Positions 24,166 to 34,134 of a stretch of 34,137 bases of DNA are shown one piece after another. Origin of the DNA: Shewanella sp. TC10. GTDB taxonomy: Bacteria > Pseudomonadota > Gammaproteobacteria > Enterobacterales > Shewanellaceae. A program made the translations under genes and the position numbers. The stretch spans positions 41,556 to 75,692 of the forward strand of contig NZ_VKHR01000020.1 of assembly GCF_009663145.1 (NCBI RefSeq), read 5' to 3'. The notes below the pieces were generated by a model. That model was not told the origin of the DNA. It did no database searches and was given only the letters and a program-made list of their open reading frames with translations. Within the stretch, counting starts at the first letter, position 1. Each line of letters begins with the position of its first letter.

Positions 24166-24354
24166 TTATGTCGACTCTTGAGACTGCTCTTGAGCTTCTT
24201 GTTGGGTTTGTTCACTAGTAGGCTCTTGCGATTTTCGCTCTTCCTGATTAGTTTCTACTTCAGGTGATTTATATAATGGGCCTTGTTGTCCACAGCCAAT
24301 AACGAATAGGCTAGCAAGCATTACTAATAAAAACAGTCTCATTTTTCTCAACAT
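24166..24354 (-). CDS. lptM: LPS-assembly lipoprotein LptM (YifL)
   Basis: Small outer-membrane lipoprotein that in E. coli assists oxidative maturation of the LptD translocon. The signal peptide ends in a lipobox LFVIGC with Cys21, and the conserved GCGQQGPLY follows. After that only a Glu/Gln/Ser-rich tail remains. At 62 aa the length is typical. It is first in the minus-strand lysA-dapF group and divergent from cyaY. Confidence 0.88.
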   Translation of the reverse strand: MLRKMRLFLLVMLASLFVIGCGQQGPLYKSPEVETNQEERKSQEPTSEQTQQEAQEQSQEST

Positions 24355-24422
24355 CTATGCATCTGGGGAGTTATAGCCTTATAATCGCATTCATAACCTA
24401 GGAAGTACAAGGATAGAAATGC

Positions 24423-24752
24423 ATGGCTATGACAGATACTGAATTCCATCAATTGGCAGATGTGATGTTCAACAAGATAGAAAATGCCATCGAGGCCGCC
24501 ATTGATGAACAAGATGCTGATGTCGATATCTTCGCAAGCGGTAATGTACTGCAGTTAGAATTTGAAGATGGTTCGCAAATTGTCATCAACAAACAAGAGC
24601 CTTTACACGAGTTATGGGTAGCCAGCCGCACTGGTGGTTATCATTTCGCTTTTGTTGACGGCAAATGGTTTGATGAACGCAACAACAGTGAATTTATGCC
24701 TTTTGTTATTGATGCAATCACCAAGCAAAGCGGTATTGCACTCTCTATATAA
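24423..24752 (+). CDS. cyaY: Frataxin-like iron protein CyaY
   Basis: Bacterial frataxin, which binds iron and modulates iron-sulfur cluster assembly by IscS. The acidic first helix ([20 protein letters not shown] with [10 protein letters not shown]) and the strand [18 protein letters not shown], then [12 protein letters not shown], are diagnostic. 109 aa. AAGGA lies nine bases before the ATG. It is single, between divergent lptM and convergent cyaA. Confidence 0.96.
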   Translation: MAMTDTEFHQLADVMFNKIENAIEAAIDEQDADVDIFASGNVLQLEFEDGSQIVINKQEPLHELWVASRTGGYHFAFVDGKWFDERNNSEFMPFVIDAITKQSGIALSI

Positions 24753-24833
24753 TCTTAATCTATATAATCTCAGTCTCTATAACGTAAATTTTTATAGCAG
24801 ACAGCGATAGGCAAAATCGACAATGAATTGAGT

Positions 24834-27272
24834 TTAAATATCTGAACTCAATTCATTTATCGCGATCCCAAATGGCACCACACTCAACTCGCCGTCAATT
24901 CTTTCTAATTTAAAAAACTGCGGCATATTAAAATAATGCAGTGACGACTCGTCTCGCTCAAATGCAAAGCTATGACTTTCTTTTTCAACCAACTCTTTCA
25001 TGGTCATATCATCGAAAATTTGATGCATTAATTGATTTGATTCATCAATAATAAACACATCAAGCGCATCTGGACGTTGTCTTAGGAAGTACTGCTTTGC
25101 CCCTTTCGAAATATATAATTTGATCACACTAGGGATACTTCGAAAAGGATCTTTTTTTAGAACGGCAACTGGGGCTGTTAATTCTGGTTTTTTAAAGCGC
25201 TCAACTTTTATAGGTGCAACTTTTACCTCATTCCCAGTTAACTCCTTATAAACCAGGCCCATTGAGTTAAAGAACAAACCATAACGTTTATCAGACAGCT
25301 CAACAGGATGCATCAACGCCGATGATGCTCTTGCTTCATGACAATATTTAACGCACAAATTAAACATGGCTAATAAGGCATCATTGATTTGCTTTTTCAG
25401 GCGTTCAGCACAAACAACAACCTGAATATCAACTTGCTCAGGTGTCCCTTTTAAGCCAAGAGCAATAAATGCCAGCGCTTCCAATAAGCCTTGCTCGCCT
25501 TTAAAGCGATGACATTGCCACTCTCCCCAGCTATTGAGACAAATTAACTCGATAGTTGAAAGCATGTTTTGCTGCTTTTTCCCTAATGAAAAAACATTGC
25601 CATTCATATAATCAACCATTATTTCTTGGCCTTGCCATTTCAGAGTTGGATCGCCATCAACATTCGCCACCACAATCACTTTTTTATAGAAATAAGGCTG
25701 ACACAACTCTGCTTTAGAGACTTTACTTGGCGCCACCATTAAGGGAACTAAACGATTGGCTAAATCAGTTAACACACTCGAACGGTGTTTTTTACGACCA
25801 TACTCTTGCCATAATGTTTGATGGGTAGAAATGCCATTCATTGCCGACCAAGCAATTAGCGCAGTAGGCGTATCCGCTTTAATAATCGATGACTCGCCTA
25901 GTAATTGCCCAGATTTTAATGGCTGACGATAAAGGTAATATCGGGACTCTTTAATGCTATGAATAATGGTCATGTTGGGTTCAAACACCGACCGACTCCA
26001 TAACTTATTTAAAGGTAATAGCTGATGTTCATCTTCACTAAAATAAGTATGTAACTTACGTGCCAGCATACCGAGCTCTTCTACCCTGAATCTGTCACTT
26101 AATGCTTGCTTTGAAGCGAACTCCAATAAAGTGCGGTAACTGATTAACAACAGCTCATTAAGTTGCTTGTTAAACCACTTTAATTGCCCAGAATGCCAAT
26201 GTTGGCTGTTGTCTAATGTTTCCAATAAACTGGGCGGCCAATTCCAATCATTGACTAACTGCTGCATTTTATTTCGGCGCCAATCACTGCCGACACATGC
26301 ATTTGTCAGATTAACGCCACATTTAAGGTAAAAACAGCGGCGAACAATCTCTAATCGCCTGATATCACGCTTACCGAGTAAGTAGCTTTCAATACGTTGA
26401 TATAAAATTAAATAAGCGTCATTTGATTCTGAAAAATCGCCTTGCTCACATTGCTGCCAAATTTGCGCAGTAATAAAATGTGACTCAGGATAATCTGCAG
26501 CATAGGTTTCAAGTAATAATACTTTCAGCAGTGCTTTATGAGGTTTATTTAAACCTTTATAGAGTTGCCACAATGACGCACCAAAGTATTCAGTGGCAGG
26601 CATGGTTTGCACGTCACCCAAAAACAAAGTTGACTCATCTTGTTTTGAATTTGGCCACCAACCTACGGTTTTGCCCGCGAGGCGAATGTGCGAGCGATAA
26701 AATTCTTCCAGTAACAGCCAATGTTGAGTGCTACCGCTATGTTCTTCACCCAGTGAACTAAAACAATTTTCAAAGGCACTACACTCCCGAAATTGCAGCG
26801 GGTGAACTAAGTAAAAATTAACTTCAAAATCAAAAGAGGCAAACCATTGAGTTAATGCTGTGGTTTTTTCTGTTATTAGCGTTAAGTCTGCATTGCTCAA
26901 GTTCGCTTTATAAACCAGCCATACATCTACATCACTTTTCGGGTTCTGGCCAAAACTTGCTGTACTGCCCATTGAATAAACACCTTCAAAAGCACATGGC
27001 TCAGCAGCGTTTGAAGTTAATTTAGGTAATTTGAATACATCACAGGCTAGATGCGATTTATCAGAGTCTTTAAATTGGTTAATTCCAAAAGGAGTTAATG
27101 CAGAGTTACCACCTGGTAATTGTGGGTGATGGTGTTGAATAAGATAAGCAATGAGATCAAATAGCTTTTGCTGTTTCGGTGACAACAGAGATTGAACTCG
27201 TTCATAGCGAACAAGATTGAGCTGATTGGCTATTTCGGTTGAACCACTCACTTTCTCTATCAAGGCTTGCAT
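24834..27272 (-). CDS. cyaA: Class I adenylate cyclase CyaA
   Basis: Makes cAMP, the ligand of CRP. The catalytic nucleotidyltransferase motif is GSTASFGQNPKSDVDVWLVY, with the two metal-binding aspartates. The N-terminal domain (roughly the first 500 residues) is catalytic and the C-terminal part regulatory. At 812 aa it is a little shorter than in E. coli. It is divergent from hemC, with a CRP-like site in between that would allow feedback by CRP-cAMP, and faces cyaY as in other gammaproteobacteria. Confidence 0.97.
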   Translation of the reverse strand: MQALIEKVSGSTEIANQLNLVRYERVQSLLSPKQQKLFDLIAYLIQHHHPQLPGGNSALTPFGINQFKDSDKSHLACDVFKLPKLTSNAAEPCAFEGVYSMGSTASFGQNPKSDVDVWLVYKANLSNADLTLITEKTTALTQWFASFDFEVNFYLVHPLQFRECSAFENCFSSLGEEHSGSTQHWLLLEEFYRSHIRLAGKTVGWWPNSKQDESTLFLGDVQTMPATEYFGASLWQLYKGLNKPHKALLKVLLLETYAADYPESHFITAQIWQQCEQGDFSESNDAYLILYQRIESYLLGKRDIRRLEIVRRCFYLKCGVNLTNACVGSDWRRNKMQQLVNDWNWPPSLLETLDNSQHWHSGQLKWFNKQLNELLLISYRTLLEFASKQALSDRFRVEELGMLARKLHTYFSEDEHQLLPLNKLWSRSVFEPNMTIIHSIKESRYYLYRQPLKSGQLLGESSIIKADTPTALIAWSAMNGISTHQTLWQEYGRKKHRSSVLTDLANRLVPLMVAPSKVSKAELCQPYFYKKVIVVANVDGDPTLKWQGQEIMVDYMNGNVFSLGKKQQNMLSTIELICLNSWGEWQCHRFKGEQGLLEALAFIALGLKGTPEQVDIQVVVCAERLKKQINDALLAMFNLCVKYCHEARASSALMHPVELSDKRYGLFFNSMGLVYKELTGNEVKVAPIKVERFKKPELTAPVAVLKKDPFRSIPSVIKLYISKGAKQYFLRQRPDALDVFIIDESNQLMHQIFDDMTMKELVEKESHSFAFERDESSLHYFNMPQFFKLERIDGELSVVPFGIAINELSSDI

Positions 27273-27394
27273 CCTTGTACTATTACCTTACGACTAATTT
27301 GAACTCGTTTTACACGTAATGACTTGCTTAAATTAGAGTTAAATTCATTAGCAATAACTTGTTCATGTTATCACTTTTATTTAAATACGCCAGT

Positions 27395-27416
27395 AAATGA
27401 GATCTGTGTCACAAAA
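27395..27416. promoter_or_regulatory. CRP-like site between cyaA and hemC
   Basis: TGAGA (27398-27402), six bases, TCACA (27409-27413) matches TGTGA-N6-TCACA at nine of ten positions. Repression of cyaA by CRP is known in E. coli; the site could serve that or hemC. Confidence 0.5.
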
Positions 27417-27518
27417 AAATTATGTGCATAGTTCAAACAATCGCTATCGGTTTGTTACATAAGCCCACAGGCAATGTTAGCATTGTCGCAATTAAGTCTA
27501 TCGATGGAACTCTCTGGC

Positions 27519-28448
27519 ATGTCTCAAAATGTTATTCGTATCGCTACTCGTAAAAGTCCACTGGCTATGTGGCAAGCTGAATTCGTTAAAGCTGAGCTTG
27601 AACGTATTCATTCAGGTTTAACGGTTGAACTTTTACCAATGAGCACTAAAGGAGACGTTATTTTAGATACGCCTCTAGCTAAAGTGGGTGGTAAAGGTTT
27701 GTTCGTTAAAGAACTTGAAGTTGCCATGCTTGAAGATCGCGCTGATATCGCTGTTCATTCAATGAAGGATGTACCAGTAGATTTTCCAGAAGGATTAGGT
27801 TTACAAGTAATCTGTGAACGTGAAGATCCACGTGATGCCTTCGTATCTAATACTTACAAAACGATTGCTGAACTACCACAAGGCGCTGTTGTTGGTACTT
27901 CTAGTTTGCGTCGTCAGTGTCAAATCCGTGCGGCTCGTCCAGATCTAGTCATCAAAGACTTACGTGGCAATGTGGGTACTCGTTTAGCTAAGTTAGATAG
28001 CGGCGATTACGATGCCATTATTCTTGCTGCTGCTGGACTCATTCGTCTTAAGTTAGATGAGCGTATTGCTAGCTTTATTTCTGCCGAAGATTCACTGCCA
28101 GCTAATGGCCAAGGTGCTGTTGGTATTGAATGCCGTATGAATGACGAACGCGTTAAAGCACTGCTTGCTCCTCTTGAGCATTTAGAGACTCGCTACCGTG
28201 TATTTGCTGAGCGTGCGATGAATACTCGCCTTGAAGGTGGCTGTCAGGTACCAATCGGTGCATATGCTGAAATTGAAGGTGACACATTAAGCTTACGTGG
28301 CTTAGTCGGTAACCCAGATGGAAGCCAAGTTATCGAAGGTGCTGTTTCAGGCCCTAAAACCGATGCAGTTGCATTAGGTGAAGCACTGGCTGAAGACTTA
28401 TTAAGCCGTGGCGCTAAAACTATTTTAGACGCTGTTTACAACAAGTAA
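27519..28448 (+). CDS. hemC: Porphobilinogen deaminase HemC
   Basis: Polymerises four porphobilinogens to hydroxymethylbilane in heme synthesis. [14 protein letters not shown] at the N-terminus, [24 protein letters not shown] and HSMKDVP are signatures. [13 protein letters not shown] holds the cysteine for the dipyrromethane cofactor. I start at [13 protein letters not shown] (310 aa), the conserved beginning, rather than at the ATG 15 codons upstream; the ribosome site is weak for both. It is followed by hemD after 16 bp. Confidence 0.96.
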   Translation: MSQNVIRIATRKSPLAMWQAEFVKAELERIHSGLTVELLPMSTKGDVILDTPLAKVGGKGLFVKELEVAMLEDRADIAVHSMKDVPVDFPEGLGLQVICEREDPRDAFVSNTYKTIAELPQGAVVGTSSLRRQCQIRAARPDLVIKDLRGNVGTRLAKLDSGDYDAIILAAAGLIRLKLDERIASFISAEDSLPANGQGAVGIECRMNDERVKALLAPLEHLETRYRVFAERAMNTRLEGGCQVPIGAYAEIEGDTLSLRGLVGNPDGSQVIEGAVSGPKTDAVALGEALAEDLLSRGAKTILDAVYNK

Positions 28449-28464
28449 TCAGGCAAAGTCAAAT

Positions 28465-29181
28465 ATGAAAGTCTTGCTAACGCGCCCCGAAGGGCGCAAT
28501 CAAGCGATGGTGCAACAGTTAAAAACTAAAGGTGTCGACTGTATTGTCACTCCTTTACTGGCTGTTGCCCCAACTCATTTCTCCATAGATACTCATCAAC
28601 TATCAACATCTGACTGCATTATTTTTATCAGTACCAATGCGGTTCATTTTGCAGCCTTATCCCTCAATAATAATTTTCCAGACTGCCGATATTATGCAGT
28701 AGGTCAAGCGACCGCTGACGCCCTTCGTCAATTTAATATTGAAGCTGAAGTCGCGCCACAAGATAACCAAGATAGCGAAGGCCTGTTGTCACTAAATTCC
28801 TTGAGTGAGATAAAAAATCAACACATTGTCATTATTAGAGGCGTTGGTGGCAGAGAAACTATTGCTGAGCAATTAACATTAAGGCAAGCCAAGGTTAACT
28901 ATTGGGAAGTTTACCAAAGAGTTATGCCAAAGCTTGATGCACAAAGCGTTTGCAGCCAATGGCAAACAGCAAAGATTGACACAATAGTGGTCACTAGCGG
29001 CGAAGTCCTTGTTAATCTAATTAATCTTGTGCCAAAAGAGTTATTTGCATGGTTGCAATCATGTCATATCATAGTCCCTAGTCACCGAGTGGAACAAAGG
29101 GCGAAAACAGCTGGATTTTGTCACGTCACTAATGCTAATGGCGCGAATACTGAAGCTGTTATACAAGCGTTATCTCTTTAA
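28465..29181 (+). CDS. hemD: Uroporphyrinogen-III synthase HemD
   Basis: Closes and isomerises hydroxymethylbilane to uroporphyrinogen III. The family is poorly conserved, but MKVLLTRPEGRNQAMVQQL, then IFISTNAVHFA, YAVGQATADAL and IVVTSGEVLVNL match its two-lobed fold. 238 aa. Operon position after hemC is decisive. Confidence 0.93.
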   Translation: MKVLLTRPEGRNQAMVQQLKTKGVDCIVTPLLAVAPTHFSIDTHQLSTSDCIIFISTNAVHFAALSLNNNFPDCRYYAVGQATADALRQFNIEAEVAPQDNQDSEGLLSLNSLSEIKNQHIVIIRGVGGRETIAEQLTLRQAKVNYWEVYQRVMPKLDAQSVCSQWQTAKIDTIVVTSGEVLVNLINLVPKELFAWLQSCHIIVPSHRVEQRAKTAGFCHVTNANGANTEAVIQALSL

Positions 29182-29312
29182 TCAATAAAGTAAAGTCAGC
29201 TATTTGCGATATTGTTTAATCCTGCCAGACTTGTACCCTATCACTCAACTTTTTGTCGCGCAGTAAATGGTCGCACTAGTTATTAGCCACACTAGGCACT
29301 CAAGGACAGCTC

Positions 29313-30551
29313 ATGGAACAAAACAAGCAAGCGTCAACATCACCGTCTCAAGATGAAGCCGCACTGTCGGGATCTGATATGGCAGAGACTAAAGACACCA
29401 CTTCAGCACAAGCGCATTCAGAGCCTAGCTCATCAACTGAACACTCCTCGCCTAAGCAAGCTGAAACCAGCGCTAATTCTGCTCAAGCTGAACAAAGTGA
29501 GTCCCAAACTTCAGGTAAGGCTAAAAGCTCTTGGTGGGTTCGCCTTAGTATTTTATTGTGCCTGATTGTTGCCCTAGCAGGTATTGGTATCAGTTATCTC
29601 TTGCTCATCGAACTGGAAAGCCAAAAACTAGAACTTCAAACTCAATACCAACAAACCCAAGCTATCAGCAATGAAGTGACTGAAGCACTGATTGAACCTA
29701 AAAGACGCATTGCTGAACTCGAAATTCAACAACAAAACGATACTTTGGCTTATCAGCAACAAAATCAGTTAGCCAAATCACATCAGCAGCTGCAAGAGCG
29801 TGTGGCAACGATTGCACAGCGAAACCCGAATCATTGGATGGCGTCTGAAGCTGAATATTTAGTCCGTATGGCAGGTCGAAAATTATGGCTTGAAAATGAT
29901 CCTAAAACTGCTGCAAGTTTATTAAGTTCTGCAGATGATCGCATTGAGGCGATGAAGGACCCTGCCTTATTACCTATTCGCCGCGCTCTTGCTCATGATT
30001 TGGCAAAAACCAATGCCATTAAAACCACTGATGTTGCCGGTACTATCTACACCATCGACGGTATTTTAAATCAGCTAGACAATTTGCCTCTCAATCGAGC
30101 TAAAGCGCAGTCGGCTGAAGACTTGGCCGAACAACATGTCATGACAGATTCATTAGATGACTGGCAAAGCAACCTTGCTAAAACTTGGCATTCTGTGACT
30201 GATGGTTTTATCACGATTCGTAAGCGCACAACTGATTTAGAGCCATTACTTGCACCAGATCAACAATGGTATTTAATTGAAAACATTCGTAATAAGCTAT
30301 TACAAGCGCAACTTGCTTTATACCAACATGATGAAGTGAATTACCGTCAATCTATAGGCTTTGCCCGTACTTGGATACAGCAATATTTTGATCTTGATGA
30401 AGTAAAAACTCAGGAAACAATGACAGCACTTGATGCATTGATTACCGTTAAAATTGAACAAGTTAAGCATACTAACTTTGAGTCTACTAGGTTGTTACAA
30501 CAGCTTATAACCTTTGGCTCATTAGTTCCTGAAGAGGAACCACAGTTATGA
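29313..30551 (+). CDS. hemX: HemX membrane protein
   Basis: Gammaproteobacterial HemX, once annotated as an uroporphyrinogen methyltransferase but lacking such a domain; its role is unclear. The first ~72 residues are Ser/Gln/Glu-rich and probably disordered. One membrane helix at ~75-98 follows, then a coiled coil (~100-165, rich in Gln) and the conserved helical domain with RNPNHWMASEAEYLVRMAGR. It is 412 aa. Its stop overlaps the hemY start by four bases (ATGA). A gap of 131 bp separates it from hemD. Confidence 0.9.
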   Translation: MEQNKQASTSPSQDEAALSGSDMAETKDTTSAQAHSEPSSSTEHSSPKQAETSANSAQAEQSESQTSGKAKSSWWVRLSILLCLIVALAGIGISYLLLIELESQKLELQTQYQQTQAISNEVTEALIEPKRRIAELEIQQQNDTLAYQQQNQLAKSHQQLQERVATIAQRNPNHWMASEAEYLVRMAGRKLWLENDPKTAASLLSSADDRIEAMKDPALLPIRRALAHDLAKTNAIKTTDVAGTIYTIDGILNQLDNLPLNRAKAQSAEDLAEQHVMTDSLDDWQSNLAKTWHSVTDGFITIRKRTTDLEPLLAPDQQWYLIENIRNKLLQAQLALYQHDEVNYRQSIGFARTWIQQYFDLDEVKTQETMTALDALITVKIEQVKHTNFESTRLLQQLITFGSLVPEEEPQL

Positions 30552-31720
30552 TTAAAATCCTTGCTTACGTAATCATCATCCTTATTGGATTCTGTATTAG
30601 CCCTTTTATTATTGGTAATACGGGGTATGTCTATATTGCTGCTGGTGAATATCAAATCGAAACCAGTTTAGTTTTCGGACTACTAGGCCTAATATTATTT
30701 TACTGCGCATTACAGTTAGTTGAGTGGTTAGTGATTTTCCTACTTAATATCGTCATCAACAGCCGATATTTACCAGAAAGGTGGCGCCGTGAAGCTGCAA
30801 AAAAATATACTTTGCAGGGTGCACTTGCCTTAGCTGAAGAGGATTGGCCAAATGCTGAGAAAGCCATGGCTAAAGGTGCGGCTAAGGGCGAACTTCCAGC
30901 TTTAAACCTCTTCGCTGCTGCAAGAGCTGCCCATCATCAACTTAATACTGATGCCCGTGATAAATACTTAGCCGAAGCAGCTAAAGACCCGCTAACTAAA
31001 ACGGCGGTTAATACCTCAAAAACACGTTATTTGATCCAACAGGGCAAACTAGATGAAGCCAGAGCTGAACTTGATGCCTTAGCCCCAACAAGTAAAAGTA
31101 AAACACCAGTTCTCAAATTAGCGCTCGACCTTTATCAGTTACAACATGACTGGCAAGCGTTGAAAATCCTACTTCCAGCCATTAAGAAGCGCCAAATAAT
31201 ATCAGAGCAACAATGTTTGGACATTGAACATATTACTAATACAGCATTGCTTAAGGCAGCTACGGAAGTGAATGAGCAAGAGTTAGAGAAATGTTGGCAC
31301 TGGCTTAGCAAAGCTGAACGTAACCAAGCTAAATTAATTGCTATTTATGCACGTGGTCTATGCCAATATAATCGAAAGAAGGACGCCTTAAAGCTGATTA
31401 CCAAAAGCCTTAAAGCTGAACTTGATCCTGCAATATTATCTGAACTGCCGTTATTGCTTGACGCTGAAGATGAAGACATTAGAAAATTATTACACCGTTT
31501 TGAACAAACCCACGAGCATGATGCCCAATATCAAATTTGTTTAGCTAAGTTAGCTCAACAAAAACGAGATATTAAATCGGCTAAAACTCATTGGTCACAA
31601 GCCTGTGAAATAGCCCCTAAACGTGAATATTGGTTAGCGTTGGCTCAAATTCAGGAACAACTTGGTGAAAATACTGCAGCATTACAAAATTATCGTAAAG
31701 CAGCTAGTTCAACTGAATAA
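30548..31720 (+). CDS. hemY: HemY membrane/TPR protein
   Basis: Inner-membrane protein of unknown biochemical role, always linked to hemX; not the protoporphyrinogen oxidase also called HemY in other bacteria. Two helices (about 3-23 and 40-68) precede RYLPERWRREAAKK and then a series of TPR-like helices, for example ALAEEDWPNAEKAMAKGA and HDAQYQICLAKLAQQ. It is 390 aa and followed by a strong terminator. Confidence 0.92.
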   Translation: MIKILAYVIIILIGFCISPFIIGNTGYVYIAAGEYQIETSLVFGLLGLILFYCALQLVEWLVIFLLNIVINSRYLPERWRREAAKKYTLQGALALAEEDWPNAEKAMAKGAAKGELPALNLFAAARAAHHQLNTDARDKYLAEAAKDPLTKTAVNTSKTRYLIQQGKLDEARAELDALAPTSKSKTPVLKLALDLYQLQHDWQALKILLPAIKKRQIISEQQCLDIEHITNTALLKAATEVNEQELEKCWHWLSKAERNQAKLIAIYARGLCQYNRKKDALKLITKSLKAELDPAILSELPLLLDAEDEDIRKLLHRFEQTHEHDAQYQICLAKLAQQKRDIKSAKTHWSQACEIAPKREYWLALAQIQEQLGENTAALQNYRKAASSTE

Positions 31721-31751
31721 TATTCACTAAACCGAATAATTAACTAAATCA

Positions 31752-31778
31752 AAAACCTGCCAATGGCAGGTTTTTTTT
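31752..31778 (+). terminator. Intrinsic terminator of the hemCDXY operon
   Basis: AACCTGCC (31754-31761), loop AAT, GGCAGGTT (31765-31772) and a run of eight T. The A-tract on the left can extend the stem. Confidence 0.9.
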
Positions 31779-32109
31779 CAGCCATTTCGATCTAAACCCT
31801 CGTTTGAATCGTATAAAAAAAGACCAAATCGGGTAATCACTTCATTTCGTGCTTTATTATTAAAAATGTAACATTTTCTGTAATGACTTAGTTGTATTGA
31901 TTTACCAAGGAAAAGTTAAATTTAATATCTTTTCATTAGTTTATCTTCATTTCTAAACGGGTCAAAAAATTGACCACAGATACTTATACAGCTAAAATTG
32001 TTAGATTGCGGTTAATGTTTCTCGCTAATCTTATAACGACAAACGTAGCAATGTGATTTTTTATGCATCAAATGTAAATACATTGCTAATAAAGGTTTTG
32101 GAGCTAAAT
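31779..32109. other. Upstream region of the adhesin gene
   Basis: This AT-rich region has no gene. It includes AAAATGT-A-ACATTTT at 31863-31877, a 15-bp palindrome that could be an operator. GGAG just before the ATG at 32110 is the ribosome site. I cannot choose a promoter among several AT-rich candidates. Confidence 0.4.
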
Positions 32110-34134
32110 ATGAGTTCTGTTGTAACGACTAAAAATGGTGTTTTGAGTTCAGCAAATGGTGAAGTATCACTTACCATCAATGATCAAACAAAAAATATTA
32201 TTCCTGGGGATAAAATTCCTGCAGGTGCAGAACTCAATTTTGCTGATGGTTTAGCTTTTGTCGTCACTTTTGAAGATGGTACTATTTTGAATGGCGACCA
32301 ACTCAATTCAGACCCAGCTGAAGTTAGCCCAACAGATGATGCTGTAGCTCAATTCTCAACAGAGATGAGCCCTGAAGAATTAGCTGAAATCGAAGCGCTT
32401 CAAGCGCTGATTCTTTCAGGCGAAGATCCTACCGAAGAACTCCCAGAAACAGCAGCTGGTGAAACAGCGGGTAATGAAGGAGGTAGCGACTTCGCTTCTC
32501 TTGCTAGAGAAGGTTCTGAGACAATAGCGACTGCAGGATTTGATACATCTTTTGAAGCTCCAGACCCAATAACAGCAAACTTGTCGTTAGGTGATGAAGG
32601 GGTTAATGCATTAATCAATAACAATTTTAATGTTGCTCAGTTCACCGATAATTTTGTTAATGGTGTTTCTTTCACTACTTCTTCTGGTTTGTCTGGTTTT
32701 ACCGGTGATTTCGGTTCTCCTGGTTCATTTGCATATTTACCCGGTGATACTATTACTTTCATGGTCGGTGGTGTAACCATTGCCACATTCAGCGCCGATG
32801 TAATTCAAGGCGATATATTATTTTTGCAAGATATTGCCGGGACATTATTGTCCGACACGAATATGGATTACGTCGAGAACATGGCTATTTTTTTACAAGC
32901 CTTGGACAACGACCTAACCGACGGTGTAGACGATGGAATACTTAACACTAATAGTTTGGTCAATATTGAAGATAGCTACGCCACCAATATCAATATCCTA
33001 CTGTCTGTTCATGAAGCCTTAGCAAATTATATTGATCCAACTACAGGTCAGCCTCTAAATATCGCCACAGCTGGTAAAGAAATGATTTCACAGGTTCTTG
33101 CAGAACTAGGGATTATTTTTACTCGTGATACAGAAAGACAAGAAAATGAGCAGAACTTGTTTGAAACTATCGCAATGGAGCACGTCGCAGATACTATTGA
33201 TGACATTGCTGGCGATAGAACACCTGATGAACACGATGAACGTACAGTCGATACTCTCGAGGTTCCAGGTGGGCTAATTACCTACAATTATAACGAATTA
33301 GACGGCCAAATTACTTTTTCTGCTAATGATTTACTTGAAGGCGCTATTGGCCAGCAAGTGATCGATCAAAACTTGCTAGTGAGTAATGTCCGCCTCAGCG
33401 CTGCATTTGAAGATATTGGTACCTTGCAAGATTTAGGCGATGGCAATTATGTCATCATCTTGAATGAAGGCATTACTCAATACGACCTGGAAGGGTTAAG
33501 TATTGATTACCGCGTAGAAGATTGGACCGTATTCAGAGACGTTACTTCTGCCACTCAAGACCAATATAAATCGCATTTATCTGCTGAAATTCCTGATGTG
33601 TTTGAAGATGTTGGCTTTAACCAGTTTACTTTAAATAGTGAGCTGACTTTTGAAGATGACCAAGCACTTTCTATTACCTTTACCAGCGAGTTATTGAGTG
33701 AGCAGCTAGGATATCCAATTGCAGAATATGCCGATGATTATTTAGTCCCATTAGAGTACTCCAATGATGGTGGCCTAACTTGGCAAACCATGACAGTTAC
33801 AGGTATTGATACCAGTGGTGACTTAGCGAGACCTATCTTTGGTTTCACCCTTGAAGCGGGTAATGATAGTGTGATGATCCGCGTCCCTATTTTTGATGAC
33901 GCTATTATTGAGCCTACCGAATATTTCAATGCTGTTGTTACTGGTGAGAACGTCTACGATGAAGAGCTAGAATTTGCCATTTTTGATAATGATGGTGAAG
34001 GTTCGAATTTACCGATTGTTGATATTGATTATGCTGTGGTAGTTGAAGGAATGGAGTTTGCTTTATTCACCCTCACCTTAAGCGAACCTAGTACTGAAAC
34101 GATTACTCTTGATTACAGCTCTTCTGAGCTGTAA
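32110..34134 (+). CDS. bpfA: BpfA/LapA-type type I-secreted adhesin, 3' end missing
   Basis: N-terminal part of a giant surface adhesin for biofilm formation. From MSSVVTTKNGVLSSANGEV (ATG with GGAG eight bases upstream) the first ~110 residues form the retention module of LapA-like proteins. PETAAG at 112-117 matches the cleavage motif of LapG-type periplasmic proteases, with the cut expected between Ala115 and Ala116. An acidic region follows, then from about 500 Calx-beta/Ig-like domains (FDDAIIEPTEYF; VVEGMEFALFTLTL). The full proteins run to thousands of residues with C-terminal RTX repeats and a secretion signal, none of which is here. The TAA at 34132-34134 falls inside a domain and inside an end-of-window inverted repeat, so it is probably not real. 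Position after hemY agrees with S. oneidensis bpfA as I recall it. Confidence 0.85.
   Translation: MSSVVTTKNGVLSSANGEVSLTINDQTKNIIPGDKIPAGAELNFADGLAFVVTFEDGTILNGDQLNSDPAEVSPTDDAVAQFSTEMSPEELAEIEALQALILSGEDPTEELPETAAGETAGNEGGSDFASLAREGSETIATAGFDTSFEAPDPITANLSLGDEGVNALINNNFNVAQFTDNFVNGVSFTTSSGLSGFTGDFGSPGSFAYLPGDTITFMVGGVTIATFSADVIQGDILFLQDIAGTLLSDTNMDYVENMAIFLQALDNDLTDGVDDGILNTNSLVNIEDSYATNINILLSVHEALANYIDPTTGQPLNIATAGKEMISQVLAELGIIFTRDTERQENEQNLFETIAMEHVADTIDDIAGDRTPDEHDERTVDTLEVPGGLITYNYNELDGQITFSANDLLEGAIGQQVIDQNLLVSNVRLSAAFEDIGTLQDLGDGNYVIILNEGITQYDLEGLSIDYRVEDWTVFRDVTSATQDQYKSHLSAEIPDVFEDVGFNQFTLNSELTFEDDQALSITFTSELLSEQLGYPIAEYADDYLVPLEYSNDGGLTWQTMTVTGIDTSGDLARPIFGFTLEAGNDSVMIRVPIFDDAIIEPTEYFNAVVTGENVYDEELEFAIFDNDGEGSNLPIVDIDYAVVVEGMEFALFTLTLSEPSTETITLDYSSSEL

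Noticed and set aside
32053..32109. An upstream ATG for the adhesin
   Set aside because: It would precede the conserved MSSVVT-type beginning of the retention module; GGAG supports 32110.
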